Shown here piece by piece: positions 17,792-26,923 of a stretch of DNA of 64,000 nt. How positions within the stretch are numbered: the stretch's first letter is position 1; every line of letters starts with the position of its first letter. A model generated the notes under the pieces. The model did no database searches. It saw only the letters and a program-made list of their open reading frames with translations, and was not told the origin of the DNA. Position numbers and translations under genes: made by a program. This DNA comes from Actibacterium pelagium (GTDB lineage: Bacteria > Pseudomonadota > Alphaproteobacteria > Rhodobacterales > Rhodobacteraceae), in assembly GCF_002285415.1 (NCBI RefSeq), contig NZ_NSBU01000006.1, positions 62,001 to 126,000 of the forward strand, given 5' to 3'.

Positions 17792-18873
17792 ATGCATTTT
17801 TCTTTGAAACCTTTTTGGTCAAAGCGCTCTCGCTGACGGGGCTGCTGGCCATTGCAGGTCTGGGGGCAGCCGTCCCAGATACCGCTTGGGCTCAAGACGG
17901 CGCCGTCCGCCCGGTAAAGCTGATGACAGTGGAGGAGCGCGCCAAAGGGGTGACCCGTCAGTTCTTTGGCCAAGTCGTCGCGCGCGAGACGGTTGATCTG
18001 GCGTTTCAAGTCGGGGGCCAAATCGAACAGTTCCCGGTGATCGAAGGGCAGCAAATCGCTGCCGGAGCGCTGATCGCCCAACTGGATCTAGAGCCGTTCG
18101 AGTTGCAACTGGATCAGGCAAACCTTCAACTGGATCAGGCCGAACGCACGCTGGCACGTCTAAGCCAGCTGTCCGGCACCGCTGTATCGCGGGTCGCGGC
18201 GGATGACGCAGAAACTCAGGTGGGCCTGTCCCGCATCGCGGTTCGCAATGCCGAGTATTCTATGGAGCACGCGACGCTTCACGCGCCCTTTGACGCGTTG
18301 GTTGCCGCACGCAATGTCGCGACTTTTACGACGGTCGCTGCTGGAACTCCGATCGTGCGCTTGCATGACATGTCGGACTTACGGATCGAGATCGACGTTC
18401 CGGAAATCCTGTTTCAGCGTGCAGGAGAAAACGCAGACGTCACGCTTATGGCGAAGTTCCCGGTACGCGATGAATTGTACCCCCTGAAAATTCGCGAATT
18501 CGACGCCGAAGCCTCTGCCGTCGGTCAAACCTTCCGCCTGACACTTGGCATGGATCGGCCTGCCGGGCTAAGCGTTCTTCCCGGCTCGTCCGTGACCGTG
18601 CTTGCCACGCTGGCAGACGAAGGCGCGCTGCCAATCATCCCGGTCACGGCCATGCAAATTGCCAATGACGGCTCTGTGCATGTGATGGTGTTTGAAGCCA
18701 CCAGTGCCGAAGAGGGCACGGTTTCCAGACGCGAAATCACCGTAGAGCCGGATCGTGACGGGGTGTTCCAGTTGGTTTCGGGTCTGAACATCGGAGACGA
18801 GATCGTCATGACCGGGGCAAACGCATTGTCCGATGGCCAAGCCGTCCGCCGGTTCACCGGCTTTGCAGATTAA
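17785..18873 (+). CDS. RND efflux periplasmic adaptor (membrane fusion protein)
   Basis: Periplasmic adaptor linking the RND pump to an outer-membrane channel. The 362-residue product has an N-terminal signal segment (hydrophobic to about residue 36, AWAQD), the beta-barrel/lipoyl pattern typical of HlyD/AcrA proteins (VVARETVDLAFQVGGQIEQFPVIEGQ then GALIAQLD), an alpha-helical hairpin rich in Q and L (about residues 105-155), and a second lipoyl half (ATLHAPFDALVAARNV). It starts inside the MarR gene and is followed by the pump 12 bases later. No TolC-type gene is nearby, so the outer-membrane partner must be encoded elsewhere. Confidence 0.9.
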   Translation: MLNAFFFETFLVKALSLTGLLAIAGLGAAVPDTAWAQDGAVRPVKLMTVEERAKGVTRQFFGQVVARETVDLAFQVGGQIEQFPVIEGQQIAAGALIAQLDLEPFELQLDQANLQLDQAERTLARLSQLSGTAVSRVAADDAETQVGLSRIAVRNAEYSMEHATLHAPFDALVAARNVATFTTVAAGTPIVRLHDMSDLRIEIDVPEILFQRAGENADVTLMAKFPVRDELYPLKIREFDAEASAVGQTFRLTLGMDRPAGLSVLPGSSVTVLATLADEGALPIIPVTAMQIANDGSVHVMVFEATSAEEGTVSRREITVEPDRDGVFQLVSGLNIGDEIVMTGANALSDGQAVRRFTGFAD

Positions 18874-18885
18874 CGGGTGAGTGTC

Positions 18886-21800
18886 ATGAACATCGCACGC
18901 AGCTCGATTGACCGCCCGGTCAGCACATGGATCGTGATCCTGATCTGCCTTCTGGGCGGGATCTGGGGGTTCTTTTCGCTTGGTCGTCTTGAAGACCCGG
19001 CTTTCACCATCAAAACCGCAGTTGTCGCGACGCAATACCCCGGTGCATCTGCGGAACAGGTGATGACCGAGGTCACAGAGCCGCTTGAAGCCGCCATTCA
19101 GGGGATGGGAGAGGTCGACAAGATCACATCTATCAACCGGCCTGGGGCCTCGCGGATCGACGTTGAAATTCGGTCCACCTTTGATGGGGAAGAGCTTCCT
19201 GCGGTTTGGACCGACCTTCGAAATGCGGTTGTGGATGCGGCTGCGCATCTGCCCGAAGGGGTCCGCCCGCCGGTTGTGAATGACGGTTTCGGCGACGTGT
19301 TCGGGATCTTCTTTGCTGTCACTGCCGATGGTTTTAACGACGCCGAATTGCACGGGCTCGCCCGGTTCTTGCGGCGAGAGTTGCTGGCCGTGGACGGGGT
19401 GGCAGATGTGGCCGTGCAGGGCCTGCCGGATGAGGCGATCTTTGTCGAACCCAACCTCGCTTTGACGGCGCACCAGAATATCTCGCCCCTCGCGATCGTG
19501 GATGCACTTGCCTCTGCGAACTCTGTCGCACCGGCGGGTACGATCCGCGAAGACGGGATGCGGGTGCTTATTCAAACGCCCGAAGGGTCGGACAGTGTCG
19601 GGGAAATCGCTGGTTTGACGGTCGGGATTGGCGGTGAAGTGTTGAACCTCATTGATATCGCCGAGGTCAGCCGGGGCCGACAGGTCGATCCGTCTATCAT
19701 GATCCGCCACAACGGGGTCGAAGCGTTCACCTTGGGTGTTGCGGGTCTATCGACCGAAAACATCGTAGAGGTCGGCAATCGTGTGGACGCGCGGATTGCC
19801 GAACTGATGGCCGATATCCCCTATGGGGTCGAGTTGCACCCGATCTATCAGCAGCATGTTGTCGTGGACGAGGCCTCGACGGCTTTCCTGATTAACCTGG
19901 CGATGTCGGTCACCATCGTCGTCGTGGTTTTGGGCCTGTTCATGGGGCCGAGGGCGGCAGTTGTCGTGGGGTCGACGCTCTTGTTGACGGTGGTGGGGAC
20001 GCTTTTATTCATGGCGATCTTCTCGATCGAGATGGAGCGGATTTCGCTAGGTGCCCTGATCATCGCAATGGGCATGCTTGTAGACAACGCCATCGTGGTC
20101 GCTGAAGGCATGCAGACCAATATGCACCGGGGCCGCAATTCACGCGACGCGGCGCAAGAGGCGGTCGCTAAAACCCAAATCCCGCTTCTGGGGGCAACTG
20201 TCATTGGCATCATGGCCTTTGCCGGGATCGGGCTTAGCCCGGATGCAACGGGCGAATTCTTGTTTTCGCTCTTTGCCGTGATTGCGATTTCTCTGCTTCT
20301 GTCTTGGGTGCTGGCGGTTACTGTCACGCCGCTTCTGGGCCACTACTTCTTCAAGGTCGGCAATGCAGATGCGGGGGATGCCTATTCCGGACCGCTGTTC
20401 CGGGTATTTGGCAGCACCTTGCGGACCGCTTTGCGGTTCCGCTGGCTGGTGATCGTGGCGCTGATTGGTATCACCGTTGCCAGCTATTGGGGCTTTGGTC
20501 AGGTGCGGCAGCAGTTCTTCCCGAACTCGAACACGCCGATCTTCTTTGCCCATTACAAGCTGCCCCAAGGCACACCAATCGACGCGACCTCTGATCACAT
20601 GAAGACGCTGGAGACATGGTTGAACGAACGGGAAGACGTCACCGCGTTTTCGACCTTCGTGGGGCAGGGTGCGACGCGCTTTTTGCTGACCTATCAGGGT
20701 GAAAGCGCCAACCCCAGCTATGGTCATCTGATCATCCGCACTGAAACCCTGGATGCTATTCCGCCGCTTCAGGCTGATCTGGAAGGTTTTGCCGCCGATG
20801 CCTTGCCCGAAGGTGAATTCCGCACGGCGCGGCTGATTTTTGGCCCGGGAGGGGGGGCACCCATTCAGGTGCGTTTCTCTGGTTCGGATCCGGAAGTGCT
20901 GCGCGATCTGGCGGACGAGGCGATTGCAGCCCTTCAGGCGGCGTCTCCGAACGTTCTGGTGCCGCGCACTGACTGGCGAGAGCAAGAACTGGTTCTGCGT
21001 CCCAACTATGTCACTGACCGCGCACAGACTGCGGGCGTGACCCGTGACAACGTGGCTGGTGCCTTCAGCTTTGCCACCGACGGGACGACGGCAGGGGTCT
21101 ATCGCGAGGGGGACCGGCAGCTTCCAATCATCGTGCGCATCGCGCCAGATGCGGGGCTAAGTGTGATGGATCAACTGGTTGTCTCTTCCTCTGGAACGTT
21201 GGTTCCGGTCGAGCAGCTTGTCGACGGGCTGTCTTATGAAGCGCAAAACACCCTGATCCACAGGCGCGACCGCGTTCAAACCATTACTGTTGGCGTGGAT
21301 ATCCCGGCGGACATGACGGCCGCGCAAGTCTTTGCAGAAGTCCGTAGCGCGGTCGAGGCGATCGAGGTGCCACAGGGCTATCGCATGGAGTGGGGCGGCG
21401 AGCATGAGGCCTCGGCCGAGGCCAACGAAAGCCTTGCCGGGCAGTTGCCGATCTCATTGCTGATCATGGTTATCATTTCGATCCTGCTGTTCAACGGGTT
21501 GAAGCAACCGGCGATCATCTGGTTGTTGGTGCCAATGGCGGTGAATGGTGTCGCGATCGGGTTGTTGGCCACAGGCGTTCCTTTCACATTCACGGCGCTG
21601 CTTGGCCTGCTTAGCCTGTCGGGCATGTTGATCAAAAATGGCATCGTGCTGGTGGAAGAGATCGATCTGGTCCGCGCCGAGGGTGTCCCCCTACAAGAAG
21701 CTATCGTCACCGCCAGTACCTCGCGTCTGCGTCCTGTGGTTCTGGCGGCGGCCACGACCATTTTGGGTATGGCGCCGCTTCTGGGTGATGCGTTCTTTGT

Positions 21801-21909
21801 TTCGATGGCGATCACCATCATGAGCGGCCTGGCCTTCGCGTCTATCCTGACGCTGGTCGCCGCACCGGTCTTCTATTCGGTGTTTTTCCGGGAGCCAGCA
21901 AAAGCATGA
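18886..21909 (+). CDS. RND-superfamily efflux permease
   Basis: Proton-driven inner-membrane pump of about 1007 residues, forming a trimer with the adaptor encoded just before. The N-terminus NIARSSIDRPVSTWIVI forms the first helix after the conserved RP turn; a large periplasmic porter loop follows; a cluster of helices at about 330-480 contains ALIIAMGMLVDNAIVVAEG, the RND motif carrying the proton-relay aspartate. The second half repeats the layout, ending in helices with GMLIKNGIVLVEEIDL. The usual VDDAIV reads VDNAIV, so one acidic residue of the pair is replaced. The start at ATG 18886 follows GGGTGAG; GTG 18877 is an alternative. Drug or solvent specificity cannot be told. Confidence 0.92.
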   Translation: MNIARSSIDRPVSTWIVILICLLGGIWGFFSLGRLEDPAFTIKTAVVATQYPGASAEQVMTEVTEPLEAAIQGMGEVDKITSINRPGASRIDVEIRSTFDGEELPAVWTDLRNAVVDAAAHLPEGVRPPVVNDGFGDVFGIFFAVTADGFNDAELHGLARFLRRELLAVDGVADVAVQGLPDEAIFVEPNLALTAHQNISPLAIVDALASANSVAPAGTIREDGMRVLIQTPEGSDSVGEIAGLTVGIGGEVLNLIDIAEVSRGRQVDPSIMIRHNGVEAFTLGVAGLSTENIVEVGNRVDARIAELMADIPYGVELHPIYQQHVVVDEASTAFLINLAMSVTIVVVVLGLFMGPRAAVVVGSTLLLTVVGTLLFMAIFSIEMERISLGALIIAMGMLVDNAIVVAEGMQTNMHRGRNSRDAAQEAVAKTQIPLLGATVIGIMAFAGIGLSPDATGEFLFSLFAVIAISLLLSWVLAVTVTPLLGHYFFKVGNADAGDAYSGPLFRVFGSTLRTALRFRWLVIVALIGITVASYWGFGQVRQQFFPNSNTPIFFAHYKLPQGTPIDATSDHMKTLETWLNEREDVTAFSTFVGQGATRFLLTYQGESANPSYGHLIIRTETLDAIPPLQADLEGFAADALPEGEFRTARLIFGPGGGAPIQVRFSGSDPEVLRDLADEAIAALQAASPNVLVPRTDWREQELVLRPNYVTDRAQTAGVTRDNVAGAFSFATDGTTAGVYREGDRQLPIIVRIAPDAGLSVMDQLVVSSSGTLVPVEQLVDGLSYEAQNTLIHRRDRVQTITVGVDIPADMTAAQVFAEVRSAVEAIEVPQGYRMEWGGEHEASAEANESLAGQLPISLLIMVIISILLFNGLKQPAIIWLLVPMAVNGVAIGLLATGVPFTFTALLGLLSLSGMLIKNGIVLVEEIDLVRAEGVPLQEAIVTASTSRLRPVVLAAATTILGMAPLLGDAFFVSMAITIMSGLAFASILTLVAAPVFYSVFFREPAKA

Positions 21910-21913
21910 TGAA

Positions 21914-21939
21914 ATCTGGGTCGGCTCGCCGGCCCAGAT
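21914..21939. terminator. Bidirectional hairpin between the RND gene and the SMP-30 gene
   Basis: A 7-bp ATCTGGG/CCCAGAT stem extends through a T-G pair and a CGG/CCG segment to a four-base CTCG loop. It occupies nearly all of the 34-base gap between the two convergent stop codons and probably ends both transcripts, although no long T-run is present on either side. Confidence 0.55.
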
Positions 21940-21943
21940 CACG

Positions 21944-22795
21944 TCATGACAGAAGGACACGATGCTCTGGCTGACCTTTGACCCGCATCGCCTCGGTGAA
22001 GGTTTGGCCAGCGCTTCCAACAGGCTCGGCGATCCCGTGCGCGGCAGAGGTGGCAAACATCGTGGTCAGCTCGGCGCCGCCAAAGGCAGGGCAGGTGATC
22101 TGAGTGGCAGGCAGCGACAGGGTTTCCAGCAGCGTGCCGTTTGGGGCATAGCGCGCTACGCGCCCGGCACCCCACTGGGCGTTCCAAAGGCATCCATCAG
22201 AATCCACCACGGATCCGTCGGGGTTCAGCCCTTGAGACGAGAGATCGACGAAGACTTTCGCGGTACCAATGGGCCAGCCTTGATCGTCAAGCTCTTGTTT
22301 CATGATCCGCCCCGTTGTGGTGTCGCTGAAATAGGCGGTTTTCCCGTCGGGCGCGAAGCAGATCGAATTGCTGATCGTGATGTCCTGAAACAGGGGCTCT
22401 AGCGCGCCTTGGAAATAGCGATAGATTGCCCCTTCGCCCGGCTCGGCGTCTTTGCCCATCGTGCCGATCCAGAAGCCCCCGAACGGGTCCGCGCGGCCAT
22501 CGTTTGAACGGGTCAGGGGATCGTCTTCTTCCATTGCGACGACTAGGTCGTAATCGCCGGTTTGGATATCAAAGCGATAGAGCCCCGTCTCAGACGCAAT
22601 CAGCAGAGTGTCATGATCCACCCATCCGGCGGCCGAGACATGCTCGTCAAACTGCCACTCAAGCGGCGTGGCCCCGTCTCGGGACAATAGCCGTTTTCCC
22701 AGAATGTCGAACCAGAACAACTGTTTGCGTTCGGGGTGCCACAGTGGGCCTTCACCCAATGCACAAACGCGACTGTCAAAGACGGACGAGGTCAT
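21944..22795 (-). CDS. SMP-30/gluconolactonase-family sugar lactonase
   Basis: Calcium- or zinc-dependent six-bladed beta-propeller hydrolase of 283 residues that opens aldonolactones. Metal and catalytic residues of the family are visible: the glutamate in ALGEGPLWHPE, N and D in RSNDGRADPFGGFWIGTM, N in SNSICFAPDGKTAYFSDT and the catalytic aspartate in VVDSDGCLWNAQWG. No signal peptide is present, so it acts in the cytoplasm. It is the third gene of dgoK-dgoA-lactonase, overlapping dgoA by ATGA, which points to galactonolactone (or a related sugar-acid lactone) as substrate. The dehydrogenase and dehydratase that would complete a De Ley-Doudoroff route are not in the window. Confidence 0.88.
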   Translation of the reverse strand: MTSSVFDSRVCALGEGPLWHPERKQLFWFDILGKRLLSRDGATPLEWQFDEHVSAAGWVDHDTLLIASETGLYRFDIQTGDYDLVVAMEEDDPLTRSNDGRADPFGGFWIGTMGKDAEPGEGAIYRYFQGALEPLFQDITISNSICFAPDGKTAYFSDTTTGRIMKQELDDQGWPIGTAKVFVDLSSQGLNPDGSVVDSDGCLWNAQWGAGRVARYAPNGTLLETLSLPATQITCPAFGGAELTTMFATSAAHGIAEPVGSAGQTFTEAMRVKGQPEHRVLLS

Positions 22796-23397
22796 TGAGT
22801 TGCCTCGTCAAAGGCGGCCACGATGGTGTTTGCGCGTTCGCTGACCTCTTCAGCTGAGAAGCCAGCCTTGTAGATACCGGTGCCAATGCCGAAACCAGTG
22901 ATGCCTGCTTTCATCCAGTCGCCAAAGTTCTCGGGGCCCGCGCCACCGACAGCATAGGTCTTGGTGCTTTCAGGCAAAACCGCCGAGAAAGCTTTGAAAC
23001 CTTCGATGCCGACTAGGAAAGACGGAAACAGTTTCAGCCCGTCCGCGCCGTGTCGAAGGGCGGTGAAGCATTCCGTTGGGGTGGCGACACCGGGGTAGGA
23101 GGCCAAGCCTGCGGCTTTGGTGGCATCGATGACCGCGGGGTTGCAATCCGGCGAGACGATTAGCTTTCCTCCGACGCTGGCGACATCTGCGACATTCTGT
23201 GGGGTCAGAACGGTGCCTGCACCAATCGCAGCGATGTCACCGAACGCTTCGGCCATCAGACCGATGGATTCCAGAGGTTCAGGCGAGTTCAGCGGAACCT
23301 CGATCGTGGTGATCCCGGCATCGATCAGGGCTTGTCCAATCACCAGCGCCTCATTGGGCTGAATGCCACGCAGGATGGCGATGATTTCGCGGCTCAT
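22792..23397 (-). CDS. dgoA: 2-dehydro-3-deoxy-6-phosphogalactonate aldolase
   Basis: Class I (Schiff-base) KDPG/KDPGal aldolase of 201 residues that splits the phosphorylated keto-deoxy acid into pyruvate and glyceraldehyde 3-phosphate. The Schiff-base lysine is K122 in DGLKLFPS, the general acid/base is E33 in TTIEVPLNSP, and a phosphate-binding VGGAGPENF loop lies near the C-terminus. The LKLFP form together with the adjacent kinase favours the galactonate enzyme over Eda. The start is ATG 23397, which overlaps the dgoK stop; the open frame continues 54 codons upstream within dgoK but shows no aldolase sequence there. Confidence 0.92.
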   Translation of the reverse strand: MSREIIAILRGIQPNEALVIGQALIDAGITTIEVPLNSPEPLESIGLMAEAFGDIAAIGAGTVLTPQNVADVASVGGKLIVSPDCNPAVIDATKAAGLASYPGVATPTECFTALRHGADGLKLFPSFLVGIEGFKAFSAVLPESTKTYAVGGAGPENFGDWMKAGITGFGIGTGIYKAGFSAEEVSERANTIVAAFDEATQ

Positions 23398-24308
23398 TCG
23401 GGTGTCTCCTTCAAAGAGAGGTAGGCGGCAGTCAGACCGGCGAGGGTTAGGGCGCTGCCGTCGGCGATCGAGGCATCTGCCCCTTGGGCCAACAAGGCGG
23501 ATTGATAGAGGCGCGACAGGGTTTCTGAGCCGATCAAAACAACCTTCTGGCCCAGCCAATAGGGGCGGGCGCCCGCAAGTTCGAGGCCAAGCAACAGACC
23601 CGAAAGGCGTGCCTTTGACGCCTCGGCACCGGTTCCGTGCAGCAACATTCCGGCGCGCAGGGAAAACAGGTCAGAGGCCAAGGTTTGAGGGCGGCTCATC
23701 GCGTCAGCTATGGCTGCCGCAAAGGCGTCGTCATCCCAGCCTTCTGTGTCTACCGAATGCTGGATGACCGAATGGACGGAAAGCAGCGCAAACAACTCTC
23801 CGGTCATGAAGGTCCGGAAGCTGACGATTTCTTTCGCGCTGATATGGACCCATTTGGTGTGGGTGCCGGGCAGGCAGAGAATGCCGTCGAAGTCGGGGTT
23901 CTGTGCGATATAGCCCGCGATCTGGGTTTCCTCGCCGCGCATCACATCGGCAGGCTGCATTTGCTTGACACCGGGCAGGATGTAGACGTCCAGCCGCGGG
24001 TCTTTCGCTGTCACGCGCCGGGCCTGTTTGGCTCCGGGGGCTTCGCAGGGGGCGGCAGCATAGGGGGCCTCGGCCCAGCCTTGCGCTGCACCAACCATGC
24101 CGCAGCAAATCACTGGAACAGAACCGATTTCAGGCAGGTGATCCCCGATCAAGTTCAAAAGCGTCGGCTCGAAGTCATTCGGTGACAAGGCGCCCATACC
24201 CTCACCGGATTCGAAGGTGGCAACGGGTTCACCGCTTGCGCCGACAGCCCACGCGCGCAGGTTCGACGTTCCCCAATCGACTGCGATCCATTCTGTGTCG
24301 GTGCTCAT
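23394..24308 (-). CDS. dgoK: 2-dehydro-3-deoxygalactonokinase
   Basis: Phosphorylates 2-dehydro-3-deoxygalactonate with ATP, producing the substrate of the aldolase encoded next. The 304-residue product has the DgoK N-terminal phosphate loop AVDWGTSNLRAW, the CCGMVGAAQGW motif and the C-terminal KVVLIGSETLSRLY segment, all characteristic. It is the first gene of a tightly overlapping minus-strand operon (dgoK-dgoA-lactonase). The promoter must lie in the 302-base gap before fbp; no operator could be recognised there. Identification is confident from sequence and context. Confidence 0.93.
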   Translation of the reverse strand: MSTDTEWIAVDWGTSNLRAWAVGASGEPVATFESGEGMGALSPNDFEPTLLNLIGDHLPEIGSVPVICCGMVGAAQGWAEAPYAAAPCEAPGAKQARRVTAKDPRLDVYILPGVKQMQPADVMRGEETQIAGYIAQNPDFDGILCLPGTHTKWVHISAKEIVSFRTFMTGELFALLSVHSVIQHSVDTEGWDDDAFAAAIADAMSRPQTLASDLFSLRAGMLLHGTGAEASKARLSGLLLGLELAGARPYWLGQKVVLIGSETLSRLYQSALLAQGADASIADGSALTLAGLTAAYLSLKETPE

Positions 24309-24610
24309 GGTTTACCCTGTCGTTGCGACCCACCCGACTGCCATCGCGTACACGGTCATGTTCTGGTGGGCGCCCATTGTCAGAAACGGCGTGACGCCCG
24401 CGAAAGCCTGAGGAGCAAGATGTTACCTCAGGCATTGTTTGTCCAGACAGGCGGCAAGGGCTTCAGGTGTTGCCCAATGTCCTAGTGTTTGTCGGTCAGC
24501 ATAACCCGTGCAGGTTGGGCTGTTCACGTCACCTTGCAGGATGGCACGCAGGTGTTTATCCCGACACCTGAAACTGAACGCGCTGCGCGACCCTAACTGG
24601 AATAAAGATC
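24309..24610. other. Divergent intergenic region between dgoK and fbp
   Basis: This 302-base non-coding gap must hold the promoters for dgoK (minus) and fbp (plus). The only clear structure is an 8-bp inverted repeat, GCCTGAGG at 24406-24413 and CCTCAGGC at 24426-24433, with a 12-base loop, followed by ATTGTTTG. It could be a weak terminator or an operator. No recognisable promoter boxes, ORF or RNA gene is evident otherwise. Confidence 0.5.
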
Positions 24611-25618
24611 ATGACACCAAATCAGGCCACTTTCCGCGAATTTCTTCTGTCAGAACGCGCGAACGAGGGGTTGGACAAGGACTTGATCTTTCTACTTGAG
24701 GATATCGCGACCTCTTGCCGGATCATTTCGCACCAGATCCGTGGTGGGGCATTTGCTGGCCGGCTGGGGGCGACCCAATCCACCAATGTGCAGGGCGAGA
24801 CCCAGAAGCAGTTGGATGTCATCGCCAATGATGTCTTCGTTCGCCACTGTTCCAATTGCAAACGCGTGGCCGCGCTGGTTTCGGAAGAAGTGGATGAGGT
24901 TTACTGGCTCAAGGACAAACCAGAGGCAGGCGACTATCTGGTCTACTTTGACCCGCTGGATGGGTCGTCGAACCTTGATGTGAACCTGTCCGTGGGCTCG
25001 ATCTTTTCGATCTCGCAACTGCCTACCGCGATTGATGCGACCGATGATCGGTCTGTTCTGCGGGCCGGGGCCGAGCAGATCAGCGCGGGCTATTCGGTCT
25101 ATGGTCCTTCGACGGCACTTGTTGTTACCACCGGCAACGGGGTGAATGGGTTTACCCACCAACAGGGTACGGGAGAGTTCCGCCTGACCTTCCCCGATAT
25201 GACCATCCCGGAAGCGACAGGTGAGTTCGCTATCAACGCGTCTCGTTACACCCTTTGGGAGCCACCGATCCGCCGGTATTTCGACGAGTGTATTCAAGGC
25301 AAGAAAGGTCCCCGCGGGAAGACCTTCAACATGCGCTGGACGGCTTCGATGGTGGCCGAGGTGCACCGTATTCTGACCCGTGGTGGCGTGTTCATGTACC
25401 CCAAGGACGCAGGCAATGCCGATATGGGGGGCAAGCTGCGCCTGATGTACGAGGCAAACCCGATGGCGCTGGTCGTCGAGCAGGCGGGTGGCGCGGCCTC
25501 TACTGGGCAAGAGCGTATTCTGGATGTCCAGCCGACCTCGCACCACCAGCGGGTGTCGGTCATTCTGGGGTCGAAAGAAGAGGTCGAGGTTCTCGACCAG
25601 TACCACGCTCAGGCCTAA
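24611..25618 (+). CDS. fbp: Class I fructose-1,6-bisphosphatase
   Basis: Hydrolyses fructose 1,6-bisphosphate to fructose 6-phosphate, the committed gluconeogenic step. At 335 residues it has normal FBPase-I length. Signatures include the metal-binding FDPLDGSSNLDVNLSVGSIF segment, EEVDEVYW upstream of it, and C-terminal GGVFMYPKDAG and KLRLMYEANPMALVVEQAGG. The N-terminus matches the family, supporting the ATG at 24611. It is followed on the same strand, after 222 bases, by gap. This pairing fits an organism relying on the Entner-Doudoroff route plus gluconeogenesis, with both genes probably under central-carbon control. Confidence 0.95.
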   Translation: MTPNQATFREFLLSERANEGLDKDLIFLLEDIATSCRIISHQIRGGAFAGRLGATQSTNVQGETQKQLDVIANDVFVRHCSNCKRVAALVSEEVDEVYWLKDKPEAGDYLVYFDPLDGSSNLDVNLSVGSIFSISQLPTAIDATDDRSVLRAGAEQISAGYSVYGPSTALVVTTGNGVNGFTHQQGTGEFRLTFPDMTIPEATGEFAINASRYTLWEPPIRRYFDECIQGKKGPRGKTFNMRWTASMVAEVHRILTRGGVFMYPKDAGNADMGGKLRLMYEANPMALVVEQAGGAASTGQERILDVQPTSHHQRVSVILGSKEEVEVLDQYHAQA

Positions 25619-25771
25619 GGCCCTCAATTGCTTTGAAATCTAACGCTACTGCTTTTGCGAGTGGGGCGATTTGATCCGGCCGAGTGCGGCGTGGGTGTTC
25701 CAGTGTGCGTTCGGTTTCGCCAAGTCTTTTCTCAAGCAATAATTCGCTGAGGTTGCATTTTTTACTCGTAA

Positions 25772-25785
25772 TGTTAGCGCAAACA
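25772..25785. promoter_or_regulatory. CceR/PckR-like LacI-family operator upstream of gap
   Basis: The 14-mer TGTTAGCGCAAACA is a palindrome with one mismatch and resembles the TGTTAGCGCTAACA-type sites described for the central-carbon LacI regulators CceR (Rhodobacter) and PckR (rhizobia). It overlaps the CATAAT -10-like box at 25784-25789, an arrangement expected for repression of gap. Binding by such a regulator is inferred; its gene is not in the window. Confidence 0.6.
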
Positions 25786-25840
25786 TAATAAGGAGTGTCT
25801 GAATCGCAATCCCAGTGGGTTTCACCCAGGAGAAAAGACC

Positions 25841-26842
25841 ATGACCGTGAAAGTCGGCATCAACGGATTTGGCCGTATCGGCCGCGGCGTCCTGCGCGCC
25901 TTGATCGAGCAGGATACTCGTGACATCGAAGTGGTAGCGATTAACGATCTGGCCCCTCCACAGACCCAAGCCCATCTTCTGAAATTCGACAGTGTGCACG
26001 GCCGTCTGGGTGTCCCCGTTCAGGTCGAAGACGACATGATGATCGTTGGTGATCGCAAGATCCGGCTGACCGCCATCCGCAACCCCGAAGAGCTGCCGTG
26101 GCAGGATGTCGACATCGCCTTCGAGTGCACCGGCCTGTTCACATCCCGTGACAAGGCAGAGTTGCTGTTGAAGAACGGGTCAACGCGAGTTCTGATCTCG
26201 GCCCCGGGTGCCAACGCGGACCGCACCGTTGTGTTCGGTGTGAACCACGAAGATCTGACCGCTGACGATCTGGTTGTGTCGAACGCGTCCTGCACAACGA
26301 ACTGTCTGGCGCCGGTTGCCAAGGTTCTGGACGAGGCCTTCGGTATCGAAACTGGCTATATGACCACGATCCATGCCTATACAGGCGACCAGCCAAGCCA
26401 CGACACCGCGCACAAAGACTTGTACCGTGGTCGTGCTGCGGCCCTTTCGATGGTTCCGACCTCGACCGGGGCGGCCCGTGCCATCTCTTTGGTTTTGCCG
26501 CAGCTTGAAGGTCGCCTTGAAGGTTCGGCCATCCGGGTGCCAACTCCGAACGTTTCGCTGGTTGACCTCAGCTTCATGCCGAAGAAACCGGTCACCATCG
26601 AAGAGGTGAACGCAGCGGTCAAAGCAGCGTCGGAAGGCCCGTTGAAAGGCGTGTTGGGATACGAGGACGAGCCGGTCGTCTCGATCGACTTCAACCACGA
26701 CCCGCACTCGTCGACCTTTGCCGCTCCACAAACCAAAGTCACCGATGGTGGCATGGTCCGTGTAGTTAGCTGGTACGATAACGAATGGGGCTTCTCGAAC
26801 CGGATGCTGGATACCGGTCGTTGGATGGGCAAGTTTCTGTAA
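25841..26842 (+). CDS. gap: Type I glyceraldehyde-3-phosphate dehydrogenase
   Basis: Catalyses the reversible oxidation of glyceraldehyde 3-phosphate to 1,3-bisphosphoglycerate in central metabolism. The 333-residue product has the NAD-binding start [12 protein letters not shown], the AINDL segment, the catalytic cysteine in [12 protein letters not shown], the substrate-binding [10 protein letters not shown] segment and C-terminal [14 protein letters not shown]. An AGGAG ribosome site precedes the ATG at 25841. A strong bidirectional terminator follows. A second, divergent GAPDH in this window (41709-42707) serves arsenate resistance; this one is the housekeeping type. Confidence 0.96.
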   Translation: MTVKVGINGFGRIGRGVLRALIEQDTRDIEVVAINDLAPPQTQAHLLKFDSVHGRLGVPVQVEDDMMIVGDRKIRLTAIRNPEELPWQDVDIAFECTGLFTSRDKAELLLKNGSTRVLISAPGANADRTVVFGVNHEDLTADDLVVSNASCTTNCLAPVAKVLDEAFGIETGYMTTIHAYTGDQPSHDTAHKDLYRGRAAALSMVPTSTGAARAISLVLPQLEGRLEGSAIRVPTPNVSLVDLSFMPKKPVTIEEVNAAVKAASEGPLKGVLGYEDEPVVSIDFNHDPHSSTFAAPQTKVTDGGMVRVVSWYDNEWGFSNRMLDTGRWMGKFL

Positions 26843-26862
26843 GTCTGACCAAACACCAAATT

Positions 26863-26898
26863 AAAAAGCCACGCCGAGCATCCTCGGCGTGGCTTTTT
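26863..26898. terminator. Strong bidirectional Rho-independent terminator between gap and glk
   Basis: An 11-bp GC-rich stem (GCCACGCCGAG and its complement) with a short CATC loop is flanked by AAAAA on the left and TTTTT on the right. Both strands therefore read as stem plus U-tract, ending gap (plus) and glk (minus). It is the clearest intrinsic terminator in the window. Confidence 0.93.
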
Positions 26899-26923
26899 CG
26901 TTTCCAAGTGATTTTCGCGCGCC

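Noticed and set aside
24406-24433. Riboswitch or defined operator in the dgoK-fbp gap
   Set aside because: Only one simple 8-bp hairpin is present, with none of the conserved cores of known riboswitches.
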